From contig JAUWAB010000033.1 of the NCBI GenBank assembly GCA_030602265.1, positions 1 through 42,242 on the forward strand: 42,242 nucleotides of DNA. The letters are read 5' to 3'. Below, in pieces: positions 25,612-34,427 of this stretch; within the stretch, counting starts at the first letter, position 1, and every line of letters starts with the position of its first letter. A program made the position numbers and the translations under genes. Below the pieces are notes generated by a model, which was not told where the DNA came from, searched no databases, and saw only the letters and a program-made list of their open reading frames with translations. The DNA is from Prolixibacteraceae bacterium (GTDB lineage: Bacteria > Bacteroidota > Bacteroidia > Bacteroidales > Prolixibacteraceae).

Positions 25612-26855
25612 CAACCAGACAGGACATATCGGTATATGCACACTGGAAAGGAATGCCAGCACCTAAATGCATAGGTGAGCTGACCATTAATCAGATCAGG
25701 GGAAAAAGAGCCGTTAATTTCACATTCCAGCCTGATTGGATCAATACGCATGATCAATTCCTTCTGGATCCTGATCTTTCATGGTACAGCGGGCCGCAAT
25801 TTCCTGCCAGTAAGGAAAACTTCGGCATGTTTCTGGATTCGATGCCTGACACATGGGGAAGAACACTGATGAAACGGCGGGCTGCCATACAAGCCAGGGA
25901 AATCGGGAAACCAGTTCCTTTTTTGCATGACACCGACTACCTGTTGGGTGTTCATGACATTTGCAGGATGGGAGCGCTTCGTTTCAAGACAGATCCAGCC
26001 GGAGATTTTCTTGATAATGATCCTGTAAATCCCACCCCGCCCTGGGCCAATATCAGGGAGTTGCAATACTCTGCCGAAGCGATTGAATCCGGGAATGAAT
26101 CCGGAGATATTAAAAAATGGCTGAAGATATTGATTGCACCGGGGTCCTCGCTGGGTGGAGCAAGGCCAAAAGCCAACATTATGGATACGGATGGCCATCT
26201 ATGGATCGCCAAATTTCCATCCGGTAATGATCAGGTGAATAAGGGCGCATGGGAATATCTGTCCAATGCGCTGGCTCGTGATGCAGGGATCGAGGTGGCT
26301 GAATCCAGGTTGGAACATATTACAGGGAAACATGATACCTTTTTTACAAAACGATTTGACAGAGACAAATCTGACAGAATCCATTTTGCCTCAGCCATGA
26401 CCATGACCGGAAAAACGGAAGAGCTTATCCGTGACAAGACTCCATCCTACTTGGATATAGTGGAATTCATCCAGTTTTATGGAGTAAATGTGGAAGTCAA
26501 CCTACACCAGCTTTGGAGGAGGATAATCTTTAACATCCTCATTTCCAACACAGACGATCATCTAAGAAATCATGGATTTATTCTGACCGAAGCCGGATGG
26601 ACGATTTCACCTGCATACGACCTGAACCCATCAACAGACAAGGCAGGCCTTGCCCTGAATATTGACATGAACAACAATACGGCCGACGTTGAACTGGCTA
26701 TAAGTGTCGGAGCGTACTTCCGCCTGAATGAAAAATCGATGAACAATATCCTTTCGGAAGCAAAGCTCGCTGTTTCCGGGTGGCAGAAATTGGCCAAACA
26801 ACTGGGAATTCCAAGGGGGGAACAGTTGCTTATGGCTGCTGCGTTCAGGGTTTAG
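25608..26855 (+). CDS. hipA: HipA-like toxin kinase
   Basis: 415 residues, a normal length for HipA. The N-terminal subdomain (~1-115, VYAHWKGMPAPKCIGELTI) is followed by a kinase-like core. Motifs are SSLGGARPKA (~180-189, the phosphate loop with autophosphorylated Ser and catalytic Lys188), SNTDDHLRNHGF (catalytic Asp316) and AYDLNP (metal-binding Asp338). All catalytic positions are present, so it should be an active Ser/Thr kinase. E. coli HipA phosphorylates glutamyl-tRNA synthetase; the target here is unknown. It is on the plus strand between two minus-strand systems, as expected of a mobile toxin-antitoxin cassette. Confidence 0.93.
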   Translation: MTTRQDISVYAHWKGMPAPKCIGELTINQIRGKRAVNFTFQPDWINTHDQFLLDPDLSWYSGPQFPASKENFGMFLDSMPDTWGRTLMKRRAAIQAREIGKPVPFLHDTDYLLGVHDICRMGALRFKTDPAGDFLDNDPVNPTPPWANIRELQYSAEAIESGNESGDIKKWLKILIAPGSSLGGARPKANIMDTDGHLWIAKFPSGNDQVNKGAWEYLSNALARDAGIEVAESRLEHITGKHDTFFTKRFDRDKSDRIHFASAMTMTGKTEELIRDKTPSYLDIVEFIQFYGVNVEVNLHQLWRRIIFNILISNTDDHLRNHGFILTEAGWTISPAYDLNPSTDKAGLALNIDMNNNTADVELAISVGAYFRLNEKSMNNILSEAKLAVSGWQKLAKQLGIPRGEQLLMAAAFRV

Positions 26856-26896
26856 TACGCTAATAAGCATTTGTTAATTAAATATCCCCAATGGGA

Positions 26897-26928
26897 TTGC
26901 TTATCAGCTACTATTTAAACTACCTTTG
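26897..26928 (+). promoter_or_regulatory. Promoter of the DUF2007-type gene
   Basis: A -33 TTG (26897-26899) and a -7 TACCTTTG (26921-26928) are 21 bp apart, a good match to the Bacteroidota pattern. Transcription would start near 26935, which favours ATG 26951 over ATG 26939 as translation start. Confidence 0.6.
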
Positions 26929-26950
26929 ACTACATCTAATGCCCGTTACC

Positions 26951-27199
26951 ATGAAGAATAAAGCATCCAACGACCCCGTCGAAGTTTTCGCAGGAACGCC
27001 CTGGCAGGCGGGTATGGTCAAATCGTTGCTGGAAAATGCGGGTATAACCGCGTTCGTTCAGAATGAGATCATGGGGACCTACAATCCCTGGTGGACAGCC
27101 CCAGGCGGGGCAGGCGCACTTTCGGTGTTTGTTGCCGGCACCGACCTGGAAGCGGCACTGGAGATTGTCAGGGAGTACGAAAAGAACCTTGCAGAATAG
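26951..27199 (+). CDS. DUF2007-type small protein
   Basis: 82 residues from ATG 26951 (86 from ATG 26939). The features EVFAGTPWQAGMVKSLLENAGITAFVQNE, PGGAGALSVFV and DLEAALEIV match the DUF2007 (putative signal transducing protein) family, as far as I can judge. It is a small soluble domain with no signal peptide or membrane segment, and its molecular role is unknown. The gene is monocistronic with its own promoter and convergent with the sialidase-like gene. Confidence 0.8.
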   Translation: MKNKASNDPVEVFAGTPWQAGMVKSLLENAGITAFVQNEIMGTYNPWWTAPGGAGALSVFVAGTDLEAALEIVREYEKNLAE

Positions 27200-27242
27200 C
27201 AGTTGCTTCACACCCATGATGAGTTAACATAAATAGATATTC

Positions 27243-27294
27243 CCGGGCAGCCGTCGTCAGGCATACTGTTATTATCCATTGGACGACTGCCCGG
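27243..27294. terminator. Inverted repeat between convergent genes, likely bidirectional terminator
   Basis: CCGGGCAGCCGTC (27243-27255) pairs with GACGACTGCCCGG (27282-27294) at 12 of 13 positions. It sits between the stops of the DUF2007-type gene and the sialidase-like gene, 6 bp from the latter's stop codon. No strong T tract is seen on either side. Confidence 0.45.
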
Positions 27295-27300
27295 AAAGGC

Positions 27301-28389
27301 TTATTTCTTCAGACCGGTGATGGTACCAAACCTGATCCGGTCGCGCTTCCAGGTATAGCTGAACGCCACGGTATCGCCAAAGGCAATAATGGCCGGATAG
27401 CTGTACTCCTCGCCTGCCACACCTTCTTCGATCGGGATGATCCGGGGCCAGGTAGCTCCGTTGTCATACGAAACCGCCAGGTTCAGTTGCCCGCGCGACC
27501 CCCAGTTTTTTTCATCCGGATTGTACAACAACACCAGGGTACCGTCGCTGAGTTTCACCAGGTCGATCCCGCTGTTGGGATTGGGCAGGTTGATCGGATA
27601 TACCGGCGACCAGGTTTTCCCGAAATCCTTCGAATCGCTGCGGCAGATCATACCGCCTGTACTTCTCAGCAGCATATGGACCACGCCGGGGGACGATTCC
27701 CAAAGGGTAGGCTGGATGATCCCGCGCCCGCTGATGACGCTGCGGTCGATCTCCAGGTAAGGAGTGGCTTCCCAGGTCGTACCCTCATCCGTGCTCCGGT
27801 CGACAAACGCATCCCAGAGCTCCTTTTCATTGTCTTCAAACGATGCGCCGGCCAGCCAGGTGCCGTCCGACAACACGATCGGCTTGTTGCGCACCGGACC
27901 GCGACCGCCCTTGTCGCCTTCCACCACTTCGCGGGCCTCCGACCAGGTCACGCCTTGATCGTTCGAAACCACATACCAGGTCTCCCACGCCGGAATGGTC
28001 TTGCCCACCTTGAAATAGAGAATGACCCGCCCGTCGGGGGCCTTGAACAATACCGGGTTCCAGTGGGCGTCATCCCTGATCTTGGCCAACTGCACCGGAG
28101 CAGACCACTGCCCGGGCTTCCCCTTCGACATCCACACGCCCACATCGTCGTGGCCTTCGCGCGTGCCACCAAACCAGGCGATCAGGAAAGAACCGTCGTC
28201 AAGCCTGACCAGCGTGGAGGCATGACACTGTTCAAAGCCGCGGTCGTCGCCAAATACAAAATCCTTCTCCGGAACAGGATCAGCGGCAGGCTGGGTTGTA
28301 CACTGTGTCAGCGCCCCCATCAGGAGCATCAGGAGCAGGTAAACGGCACGGACCGGCATTCCTGCAGATAATAAATTGATCTTTCTCAT
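27301..28389 (-). CDS. BNR/sialidase-fold lipoprotein
   Basis: From ATG 28389 the product has 362 residues; ATG 28416, which overlaps the symporter stop as TAATG, is the alternative and would make a longer leader. The lipobox is LTQC. At least four Asp-box-like blades are seen: SNDQGVTW, STDEGTTW, KDFGKTW and SYDNGATW. Other landmarks are HASTLVRLDDGSFLIAWFGGT and NKPIVLSDGTWL. The classic Arg motif (F/Y)RIP of sialidases is not visible, so sialidase activity is uncertain; the six-bladed fold is shared by other glycosidases and lyases. Linkage to a sodium symporter suggests release of a small sugar or acid that the symporter imports. Confidence 0.75.
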   Translation of the reverse strand: MRKINLLSAGMPVRAVYLLLMLLMGALTQCTTQPAADPVPEKDFVFGDDRGFEQCHASTLVRLDDGSFLIAWFGGTREGHDDVGVWMSKGKPGQWSAPVQLAKIRDDAHWNPVLFKAPDGRVILYFKVGKTIPAWETWYVVSNDQGVTWSEAREVVEGDKGGRGPVRNKPIVLSDGTWLAGASFEDNEKELWDAFVDRSTDEGTTWEATPYLEIDRSVISGRGIIQPTLWESSPGVVHMLLRSTGGMICRSDSKDFGKTWSPVYPINLPNPNSGIDLVKLSDGTLVLLYNPDEKNWGSRGQLNLAVSYDNGATWPRIIPIEEGVAGEEYSYPAIIAFGDTVAFSYTWKRDRIRFGTITGLKK

Positions 28390-28415
28390 TTGAATATGTA
28401 TTAGTTTTAAATTCA

Positions 28416-29891
28416 TTATTCCTTCAAAGGCTTTTTCCGCGGAATCAGACTAAGGACAAACCCGGTGATAAAAATGGCGGCTGTCCCGAATACGATGGAA
28501 AGATAGTGGTGAAACGGACTTGCAAAATTTTCTGCGGATCCCCTGAAAAGGAGCGGCGAGAGGCTCATCCAGGCGATCACCAGCACTCCCGCGGCCACAC
28601 CGGCCACGGCAGCCGCTTTTTCTACCCGCTGCACCACAAAACCCAGCAGGAACAGCCCCAGCATACCCCCGCTGAACACCGACGCCAGCTTCCACCAAGC
28701 CTCCAGGATGCTCTCCACGTTCATCATCGCCAGGGCTACTCCAATACTAAGCACTGTAAACAGGAAGGACGATAGGTAAAGTACCTTCATCCGCTTCCGT
28801 TCATTCCCCGGATTTCCGGAGAGTTGTTTGAAATAATCGGTAAATATGACTGTGGCCGAGCTGTTCACACTGGTCGAAATGGTACTCATCCCGGCGGCAA
28901 AGACTGAGGCAATCAGCAGACCGGTAAGTCCCACCGGCAGCTGGTTCACAATAAAAAACGGAAACACCCGGTCGCCGGGCGTTCCTTCAGGCAAAATCCC
29001 CGGAACAGCCGTATAATAACTGTACAGGCCCGTCCCGATGAAGAAAAAAAGCAGCGACACCGGCACATACAGCAAGCCGCCGATCAGGGCCGATTTTTTG
29101 GCTTCACGCTCCGAGCCGGCGGTCATGTATCGTTGCACAAAATTCTGGTCTATGCCGTAATTCTGCAGGTTGATAAAGAGCCCGTAAATAAGCACCACCC
29201 AGAAGGTCGATTCCGACAAGGAAACACCGAAGCTCCCCAGACTGAACTTATGGTTTTCTGCGGCAATGGCAAAAAGTTGCCCGGGCCCCTCCGGCATCGA
29301 GAACAGCAGCACCAGCCCACAAACAACAGCTCCGGCGATCAGGATAATCCCCTGGATGGCGTCCGTCCAGAGTACCGCCTGAATTCCACCCAACAGCGAA
29401 TACACCAGGACACTCAGTCCGGTGATCATGATGATGGCAGCTATATCCCAGCCCAACAGCACATTCAGCGGCAGGGCCAGCAGCAGAAGGATGGTTCCCG
29501 TGCGCATCAGCTGGGTGAAAAGGTACATCAGCGATACATACACCCTGGCCCATGGCCCGAAACGCTTCTCAAGGTAGGTATAGGCCGAAGGACTGTTGAC
29601 CGACCGGTACAACGGCACGAAGAATTTCACCGCCGCCCAGGAGGCCACAGGGATGGAAAGGCTGAAGACATAGGCATTCCAGTTCGAGTAGTACGCCTGT
29701 CCGGGAATCGCCAGATAGCTGATGCTGCTCACATAGGTGGCGAAAATCGACATCGAGACCACCCACACCGGGATATTCCGGTGCCCCAGGGTAAATGCCG
29801 AAGCCGACCGGTTTTTCCGGTAGAAGGAGCTGCCGAACAGGACAATACCCGCCAGGTAGCCAATAAATATCATGATGTCGATGATGCTCAT
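28416..29891 (-). CDS. Sodium:solute symporter (SSS family)
   Basis: 491 residues with about 13 hydrophobic spans. Family landmarks are the N-terminal YLAGIVLFGSSFYRK, SIFATYVSSISYLAIPG, LLGGIQAVLWTDAIQGIILI, and FAAGMSTISTSVNSSATVIFTDYF, the Ser/Thr-rich segment near span 8 that is part of the sodium site region. It should import a sugar, sugar acid or similar solute with Na+ in the inner membrane. It is the first gene of the operon and overlaps the sialidase-like gene, which supports joint function. The substrate is not readable, but a monosaccharide released by the neighbour is the simplest guess. Confidence 0.92.
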   Translation of the reverse strand: MSIIDIMIFIGYLAGIVLFGSSFYRKNRSASAFTLGHRNIPVWVVSMSIFATYVSSISYLAIPGQAYYSNWNAYVFSLSIPVASWAAVKFFVPLYRSVNSPSAYTYLEKRFGPWARVYVSLMYLFTQLMRTGTILLLLALPLNVLLGWDIAAIIMITGLSVLVYSLLGGIQAVLWTDAIQGIILIAGAVVCGLVLLFSMPEGPGQLFAIAAENHKFSLGSFGVSLSESTFWVVLIYGLFINLQNYGIDQNFVQRYMTAGSEREAKKSALIGGLLYVPVSLLFFFIGTGLYSYYTAVPGILPEGTPGDRVFPFFIVNQLPVGLTGLLIASVFAAGMSTISTSVNSSATVIFTDYFKQLSGNPGNERKRMKVLYLSSFLFTVLSIGVALAMMNVESILEAWWKLASVFSGGMLGLFLLGFVVQRVEKAAAVAGVAAGVLVIAWMSLSPLLFRGSAENFASPFHHYLSIVFGTAAIFITGFVLSLIPRKKPLKE

Positions 29892-29945
29892 GCCTCAGTC
29901 ACAAAAATATTAATTCCGGGGAAATCCCGGATGGCTTCACTGAAC

Positions 29946-30059
29946 ATACCTGATCAGTTCAGTTTGTTCAGACAGCATTAATCGGAATCAATAGCTTTCA
30001 AAAATACAAAAATCCGCCCGGATCAGGCAGGCATATCACCCTTTAATACCCGATCAGTT
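29946..30059. promoter_or_regulatory. Divergent control region with a 14-bp motif repeated 100 bp apart
   Basis: ATACCTGATCAGTT (29946-29959) and ATACCCGATCAGTT (30046-30059) are in the same orientation and differ at one base. The copies contain CTGATCAG or CGATCAG palindromic cores. TGAACA/TGTTCA half-sites (29941-29946 and 29965-29970) flank the first copy. The region lies between the symporter and histidine-kinase starts, so the pair may be regulator binding sites, for example of the adjacent LuxR-type regulator. Confidence 0.4.
29999..30006 (-). promoter_or_regulatory. Possible -7 box of the symporter operon
   Basis: TATTTTTG on the minus strand fits TAnnTTTG, about 108 nt before the symporter start. 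No -33 TTG is evident. It sits between the two copies of the 14-bp motif. Confidence 0.3.
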
Positions 30060-30148
30060 AAACAAAATTCCACGAAATCCTTCATTCGGAACATCAACAA
30101 AACAGCTGTTCTGTATGTTGATAAACGGAATAACTGAGAGCAATCCGG

Positions 30149-32122
30149 ATGATACGTACAACCTGCTTTTCCACTTTATTAACGGCAGTCCTGTTTTTGC
30201 TGAACGGGACATCGCCAGCTTCGGCGCAGACCCTTCCGGCAGCCGAGGTCGACAGCCTGACCCGGCTGGTCAGCATCACTGGCGATGACTCCATCCGCGG
30301 AAGGGCACTAAACAAGCTGGCCTTCCACTACACCTTCAACGACATGGGGAAAGCGCTGCCGTTGATGAACCAGGGACTGCAGGAGGCCGACCGGCACGGG
30401 CTGCTCTTTGGAAAGGCTGAGCTGCTGAATACCAAAGCCATTTATTTCGATGTCAGGGGCGAAAAAGACTCTGCCCGGTACCATTTCAACCGGTCGCTGG
30501 CCATCAGCAGGGAACATGGTTTCCGAAGCATTGAGGTGATGTCGCTCAACGGAATGGGGCTCTTCCTGTGGAAAAGCGGTCTTTTTGAGGAAGCGCTGGA
30601 GAACTTCTTCGCGGCCCTTGAAATGAACGAAACCCATTTCCCCGACCGGAAAGAGAGCCGGGCCAACTACCTGAGCAACATCGGACTGATTTACCAGGAG
30701 CTCAGGCAGTTCGACAAGGCCATCGGATACCACGAACAGGCGCTGGCCATCCGCAAGGAGCTAGACCTGATCAACGGACAGGCCATTTCGTTTGCCAACC
30801 TTGGGGCATGTTACCGGCATCTCGAACAATTCAGCGTTGCCGAACAATACTATGTACAGGCCATTGAAAAGACCGAAACGGCACAGAACTGGCGGATGTA
30901 CTACTCCCTGCACGACAATTTAGCCAATATTTACAACCTGACGGGGCGGACGGATGAAGCCATTGCGGCGTACAAGAAATCGCTGGACCGCCCGCCGCAG
31001 GTTGGGGAAAACCCCAAGAGCGACCTGAGCACCTACATCAACCTGGCTTCCCTGTACAATAAGCTGAAACAGCCCCGTACAGCCATGGAGCATGCCGCCA
31101 GGGGATTTGGGATACTGGAACAACATCCCCAGCTCTACAATTTTTCGGAAGGCCTTCACTATGCTATCGCCGAAAGCCACTACATGCTCGGGAACATAGA
31201 TGAAGGCAGCCGCCACATGCAGCATTACCGGGCGCTGTGCGACACCCTGTTTTCGCAGGAAAATGCCCGGTCGTTAGCCGAAATGGAGAAGAAGTACGAG
31301 ACCGTCAGGAAAGACAACACCATACTGCAGCAGCAGCAAACCATCCAGCAGAAGGAGCTCGAAATCCAGAAGCGTACCCTCTGGTCGGTTATGGCCGTTG
31401 CGGTAGTGCTGATTCTCTCCGGATTCCTTTTCTACCTGTTCCGGCGGAAAGAAGCCATTGCCCGGCAGGCAGCCCTGGAACTCCGCTTAGCCGAACAGAA
31501 GGAGCTGGCAAGGGTACAGGAAGAGCGGCTCCGGATCTCACGCGAACTGCACGACCATATCGGCTCCTACCTGACTTTGATGAGCGCTTCGGTAGAACAG
31601 CTCCAGGGGGAAAACGGACATGCAGCCAAGTTCCGGGAGCTTCAGGATCACCTGTCAATCACCATGCGCGAGCTACGGAAAACCGTGTGGCTCCTCAACC
31701 GCCAGCAGGTCTCCGTGGAGGAAATCACCGTCAGGCTGCGCGATTTCTTCAAACCGCTCCACCAGAACGGCACCATCATCCGGGTAACATCAGAAGGAAA
31801 TACCGAAGTGAACCTGACCGAGATTCAGTCGACCCACCTCTTCAGGATCGTACAGGAAGCCACCAGCAACGCCTATAAATATGCATCCTGCAGCCAGATT
31901 TCGGTACACCTGCGCGTTGAGGAAGATCAGAAGCTATGCCTCAGGATTGAAGACGACGGGAAAGGGTTTGATCCAGGAAAAGCCGTGTCGGGCAACGGGA
32001 TCCGGAATATGAAATCGAGGATGGAAGAGCTGCACGGCGAGCTGGACATTCGGTCATTCCCCGGAAAGGGGACGGTCATCGACGGATGTTTTGAACTGAA
32101 GAATACGCATATCTGCGTATAG
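30149..32122 (+). CDS. TPR-type sensor histidine kinase (HisKA_3 class)
   Basis: 657 residues. A signal peptide of ~26 residues precedes a periplasmic TPR array (~60-385: ENFFAALEMNE, IGYHEQALAIRKEL, VAEQYYVQAIEKTE, AIAAYKKSLDRP). A coiled coil rich in Gln (~395-420, NTILQQQQTIQQKE) leads to a single membrane span (~423-443). The cytoplasmic kinase has the H-box RISRELHDHIGSYLTLM, followed by HATPase motifs NAYKYA, DDGKGFD and GNGIRNMKSRMEELHG. It pairs with the LuxR-type regulator 41 bp downstream. The TPR sensor may read a periplasmic protein rather than a free sugar. It is transcribed away from the symporter operon. Confidence 0.92.
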   Translation: MIRTTCFSTLLTAVLFLLNGTSPASAQTLPAAEVDSLTRLVSITGDDSIRGRALNKLAFHYTFNDMGKALPLMNQGLQEADRHGLLFGKAELLNTKAIYFDVRGEKDSARYHFNRSLAISREHGFRSIEVMSLNGMGLFLWKSGLFEEALENFFAALEMNETHFPDRKESRANYLSNIGLIYQELRQFDKAIGYHEQALAIRKELDLINGQAISFANLGACYRHLEQFSVAEQYYVQAIEKTETAQNWRMYYSLHDNLANIYNLTGRTDEAIAAYKKSLDRPPQVGENPKSDLSTYINLASLYNKLKQPRTAMEHAARGFGILEQHPQLYNFSEGLHYAIAESHYMLGNIDEGSRHMQHYRALCDTLFSQENARSLAEMEKKYETVRKDNTILQQQQTIQQKELEIQKRTLWSVMAVAVVLILSGFLFYLFRRKEAIARQAALELRLAEQKELARVQEERLRISRELHDHIGSYLTLMSASVEQLQGENGHAAKFRELQDHLSITMRELRKTVWLLNRQQVSVEEITVRLRDFFKPLHQNGTIIRVTSEGNTEVNLTEIQSTHLFRIVQEATSNAYKYASCSQISVHLRVEEDQKLCLRIEDDGKGFDPGKAVSGNGIRNMKSRMEELHGELDIRSFPGKGTVIDGCFELKNTHICV

Positions 32123-32163
32123 CCGAAGCCATTCAGAGCGTTTAACTTTACACGTATATTAAC

Positions 32164-32814
32164 ATGTCTATGCCGATTTATATTGCCATCGCGGAAGATA
32201 ACAGTTTTGCCCTGTCGGCCATTCAGCAGCGGCTGAAGGATTATCCCGACATAGCCATAAAGCTGATTGCCCGCAATGGGAAAGAGTTGCTGCAGCAACT
32301 TGGCAGGAACCATAATATCGACCTCATACTGATGGACATCGAGATGCCCGGGATGGACGGGGTACAGGCCACCGCCGAGGTCAAGAAGCGCTATCCGCAG
32401 ATAAAAGTGGTCATCCTGACCATGTTCGACGACGAGGAACTGCTCTTCAACGCCATAATGGCCGGGGCATCCGGGTATTTACTGAAAGAGGACAATGCCA
32501 CCCGGATACACCAGTGCATTACCGACACCCTTGCCGGCGGGGCAGCCATGAGTCCGGCCATGGCCATGAAAACCCTCCGGCTGATCAGGCAGCCGCAATC
32601 CCGGGAAAGCAAGCCGCAGGATTTCGGGCTCACCGACAGGGAGACTGTTTTGCTGAACCAGCTGAAAAACGGGCTGACTTACGAAGAAATCGCCTCCAAC
32701 CTCCACATCAGCTACCACACCGTCCGCAAACACATCGAGAACATCTACCGCAAACTCCAGGTAAACAGTAAGGTAGAAGCCGTGATCAAAGCCTCCGGCA
32801 ACCAAATTATCTGA
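32164..32814 (+). CDS. LuxR/NarL-family response regulator
   Basis: 216 residues. The receiver domain covers 1-~125 with acidic Glu11/Asp12, phospho-acceptor Asp58 (LILMDIEMPGMDG), Thr in LTMFDD and Lys in LLKED. The C-terminal GerE-type helix-turn-helix (~150-210) has LTDRETVLLNQLKNGLTYEEIASNL and YHTVRKHIENIYRKLQVNS. It should be phosphorylated by the preceding kinase. Likely targets are the divergent promoter region at 29892-30148, but this is inferred from position only. Confidence 0.93.
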   Translation: MSMPIYIAIAEDNSFALSAIQQRLKDYPDIAIKLIARNGKELLQQLGRNHNIDLILMDIEMPGMDGVQATAEVKKRYPQIKVVILTMFDDEELLFNAIMAGASGYLLKEDNATRIHQCITDTLAGGAAMSPAMAMKTLRLIRQPQSRESKPQDFGLTDRETVLLNQLKNGLTYEEIASNLHISYHTVRKHIENIYRKLQVNSKVEAVIKASGNQII

Positions 32815-32969
32815 AACCCTAAACCTCCCCTGCTGACCCCAGTTATTAATATTAAGACCAGATATAAATTACAGCCAGTATTCAAAATTTCTCAAAAAAC
32901 AGGGTTACCTTATGCCCAATCCCTGAATATACTTATAGACTGTACCACAGAGCATAATTTCTCTAAATT

Positions 32970-33545
32970 ATGAAAAACATTCAAGTGTTAATTTTTTTTA
33001 GTCTGTTTTTATGGATTGTTTCTAATGCCCAGCAAGAGAAAACCTATTTTGAAAATTTAAGTACAAATGGAATTGTTCCTTATGATGAAATGGTTCTTTG
33101 GTGTGATTCTTTATTCAAATCAGGGATAAATGCAATACCTCTTTTAATTGAAGATATTTCAAGGGAGGAAAGGGTTATAATCGGTCTTGGAAGTGCTCAT
33201 CTTTCAACATTCCCATCCTACTATTGGGAGGAAAATTTCAGAGGGATACGGTCTGCATATTTTATTGAACTGATTCTGGCAAATGGTATGGACAAGCCTA
33301 AAACAAATGCTGAAATGAGCGTCGAAATCCAGGCATTTATGAAAACGATGCATAATTTCTATTTATATCAAAATAATGTACTCCTGAAGAACGAAGATAG
33401 CATCCTTGATTATAATGACATTCAAGCTGTTAAGCATATTTATAGCGAATGGTGGAAAAAAAACAGATTAAACTCACCAGAAAATTTGAAAGCCCTATAT
33501 AAGAACAGGAAAATATTGGAAGGATCAATTTATTATTGGAAATAG
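32970..33545 (+). CDS. Exported protein of unknown function
   Basis: 191 residues; the first ~20 residues (KNIQVLIFFSLFLWIVSNA) form a signal peptide. I do not recognise the family. The mature part is mixed alpha/beta-like, with SNAQQEKTYFENLSTNG near the start and a charged, aromatic-rich end (WWKKNRLNSPENLKALYKNRK). No Cys lipobox or catalytic motif is evident. The base composition is clearly more AT-rich than in the upstream kinase/regulator genes, which suggests that a different segment starts here. A second exported protein follows 30 bp downstream and may be a functional partner. Confidence 0.7.
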   Translation: MKNIQVLIFFSLFLWIVSNAQQEKTYFENLSTNGIVPYDEMVLWCDSLFKSGINAIPLLIEDISREERVIIGLGSAHLSTFPSYYWEENFRGIRSAYFIELILANGMDKPKTNAEMSVEIQAFMKTMHNFYLYQNNVLLKNEDSILDYNDIQAVKHIYSEWWKKNRLNSPENLKALYKNRKILEGSIYYWK

Positions 33546-33575
33546 TATGAAAAACTTAATTTAATAATTGAAGAA

Positions 33576-34175
33576 ATGAATAAAAAAGTGAAATGCTTAC
33601 TACTCTCTATTACGCTGTTATCCTGTTACTTATCGAAGGGACAGTATTTTCCTGCAGATACGCTGAATCTGAATAAGACCTATGAGGCTTTCTTAAATGA
33701 ACCAACCTCATACCATAATCAAATGGCATTTCTGGATGCTTTCCCAAAAAACTTCCGTGATTTTTTGATGGTTTATCAGTTCCAAAAAGGTCAGGACTAT
33801 GATTTAACCATGTATTACAAGGGAGTTGATCACATTATTTCAGGATTATATAAACTTGATTTAATACCAGATACGACTTTTTGTGATAGAATAATTTGGT
33901 TGAGTCTTGGCGGATTCTGGGAGGCTGATGCCCCAAGCTATTTGCAAAGGTTACTTCATCGTTTGGTAGCTGAAAAAAGGGATGTGATGTTTGAAAGGCT
34001 TAGTAAACTAAATGCAGGTCAACAGGTTTCATTCTGGTTTTTCTATTTTCACAGCAGGTTTGAAAAAACGGAAGAGTACAATATCTTACTAAGAGACATG
34101 AATGCTAACTATCCAGCAGTAATAGAATCAATGAAATTAGCTTATCCTGCAGCTTTTGGAAAAGTCTGGTACTAA
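33576..34175 (+). CDS. Exported protein of unknown function
   Basis: 199 residues with a signal peptide (KVKCLLLSITLLSCYLSKG); the Cys in LLSC could make it a lipoprotein, but the spacing to the following residues is not ideal. The mature part is helical and aromatic-rich (FRDFLMVYQFQKG, FWFFYFHSRFEKTEEYN), with an Asp/Asn-rich middle. No recognised domain. It follows the preceding exported gene by 30 bp, so the two are probably co-transcribed. Like that gene it is AT-rich, and the pair stands directly before the RloAB genes. Confidence 0.7.
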   Translation: MNKKVKCLLLSITLLSCYLSKGQYFPADTLNLNKTYEAFLNEPTSYHNQMAFLDAFPKNFRDFLMVYQFQKGQDYDLTMYYKGVDHIISGLYKLDLIPDTTFCDRIIWLSLGGFWEADAPSYLQRLLHRLVAEKRDVMFERLSKLNAGQQVSFWFFYFHSRFEKTEEYNILLRDMNANYPAVIESMKLAYPAAFGKVWY

Positions 34176-34389
34176 GATTAACTTTTCTGATGTTCTGTTC
34201 TGATTCCGGTCCGGTTTGACAATATGGAAATTTTGCGATACGTCCTGAATCACTATCTGGTAGGGTGACCATTCGTGCACATCGAGCACCTGCAAGATAA
34301 ACGTCGCCCTCTACTGGCTCTATTCAAATATTGTGTAATTAAATTGCAAAATATTAAGATATAAAAATGGATATTAAATTTCTATTTTG

Positions 34390-34397
34390 TATTTTTG
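34390..34397 (+). promoter_or_regulatory. Likely -7 box of the rloA-like gene
   Basis: TATTTTTG fits TAnnTTTG and lies 30 nt before the ATG at 34428, in a very AT-rich leader. A -33 TTG at the expected distance is not clear. Confidence 0.35.
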
Positions 34398-34427
34398 CAA
34401 GTAAACTACAGAATAAGGATATACAAA

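Noticed and set aside
29133-29981. 282-codon plus-strand open frame inside the symporter gene
   Set aside because: Gln/His/Arg-rich shadow of a membrane protein gene; no domain is recognisable.
31237-31878. 213-codon plus-strand frame inside the histidine-kinase gene
   Set aside because: Frame-shifted shadow of the kinase; the kinase motifs are all in the other frame.
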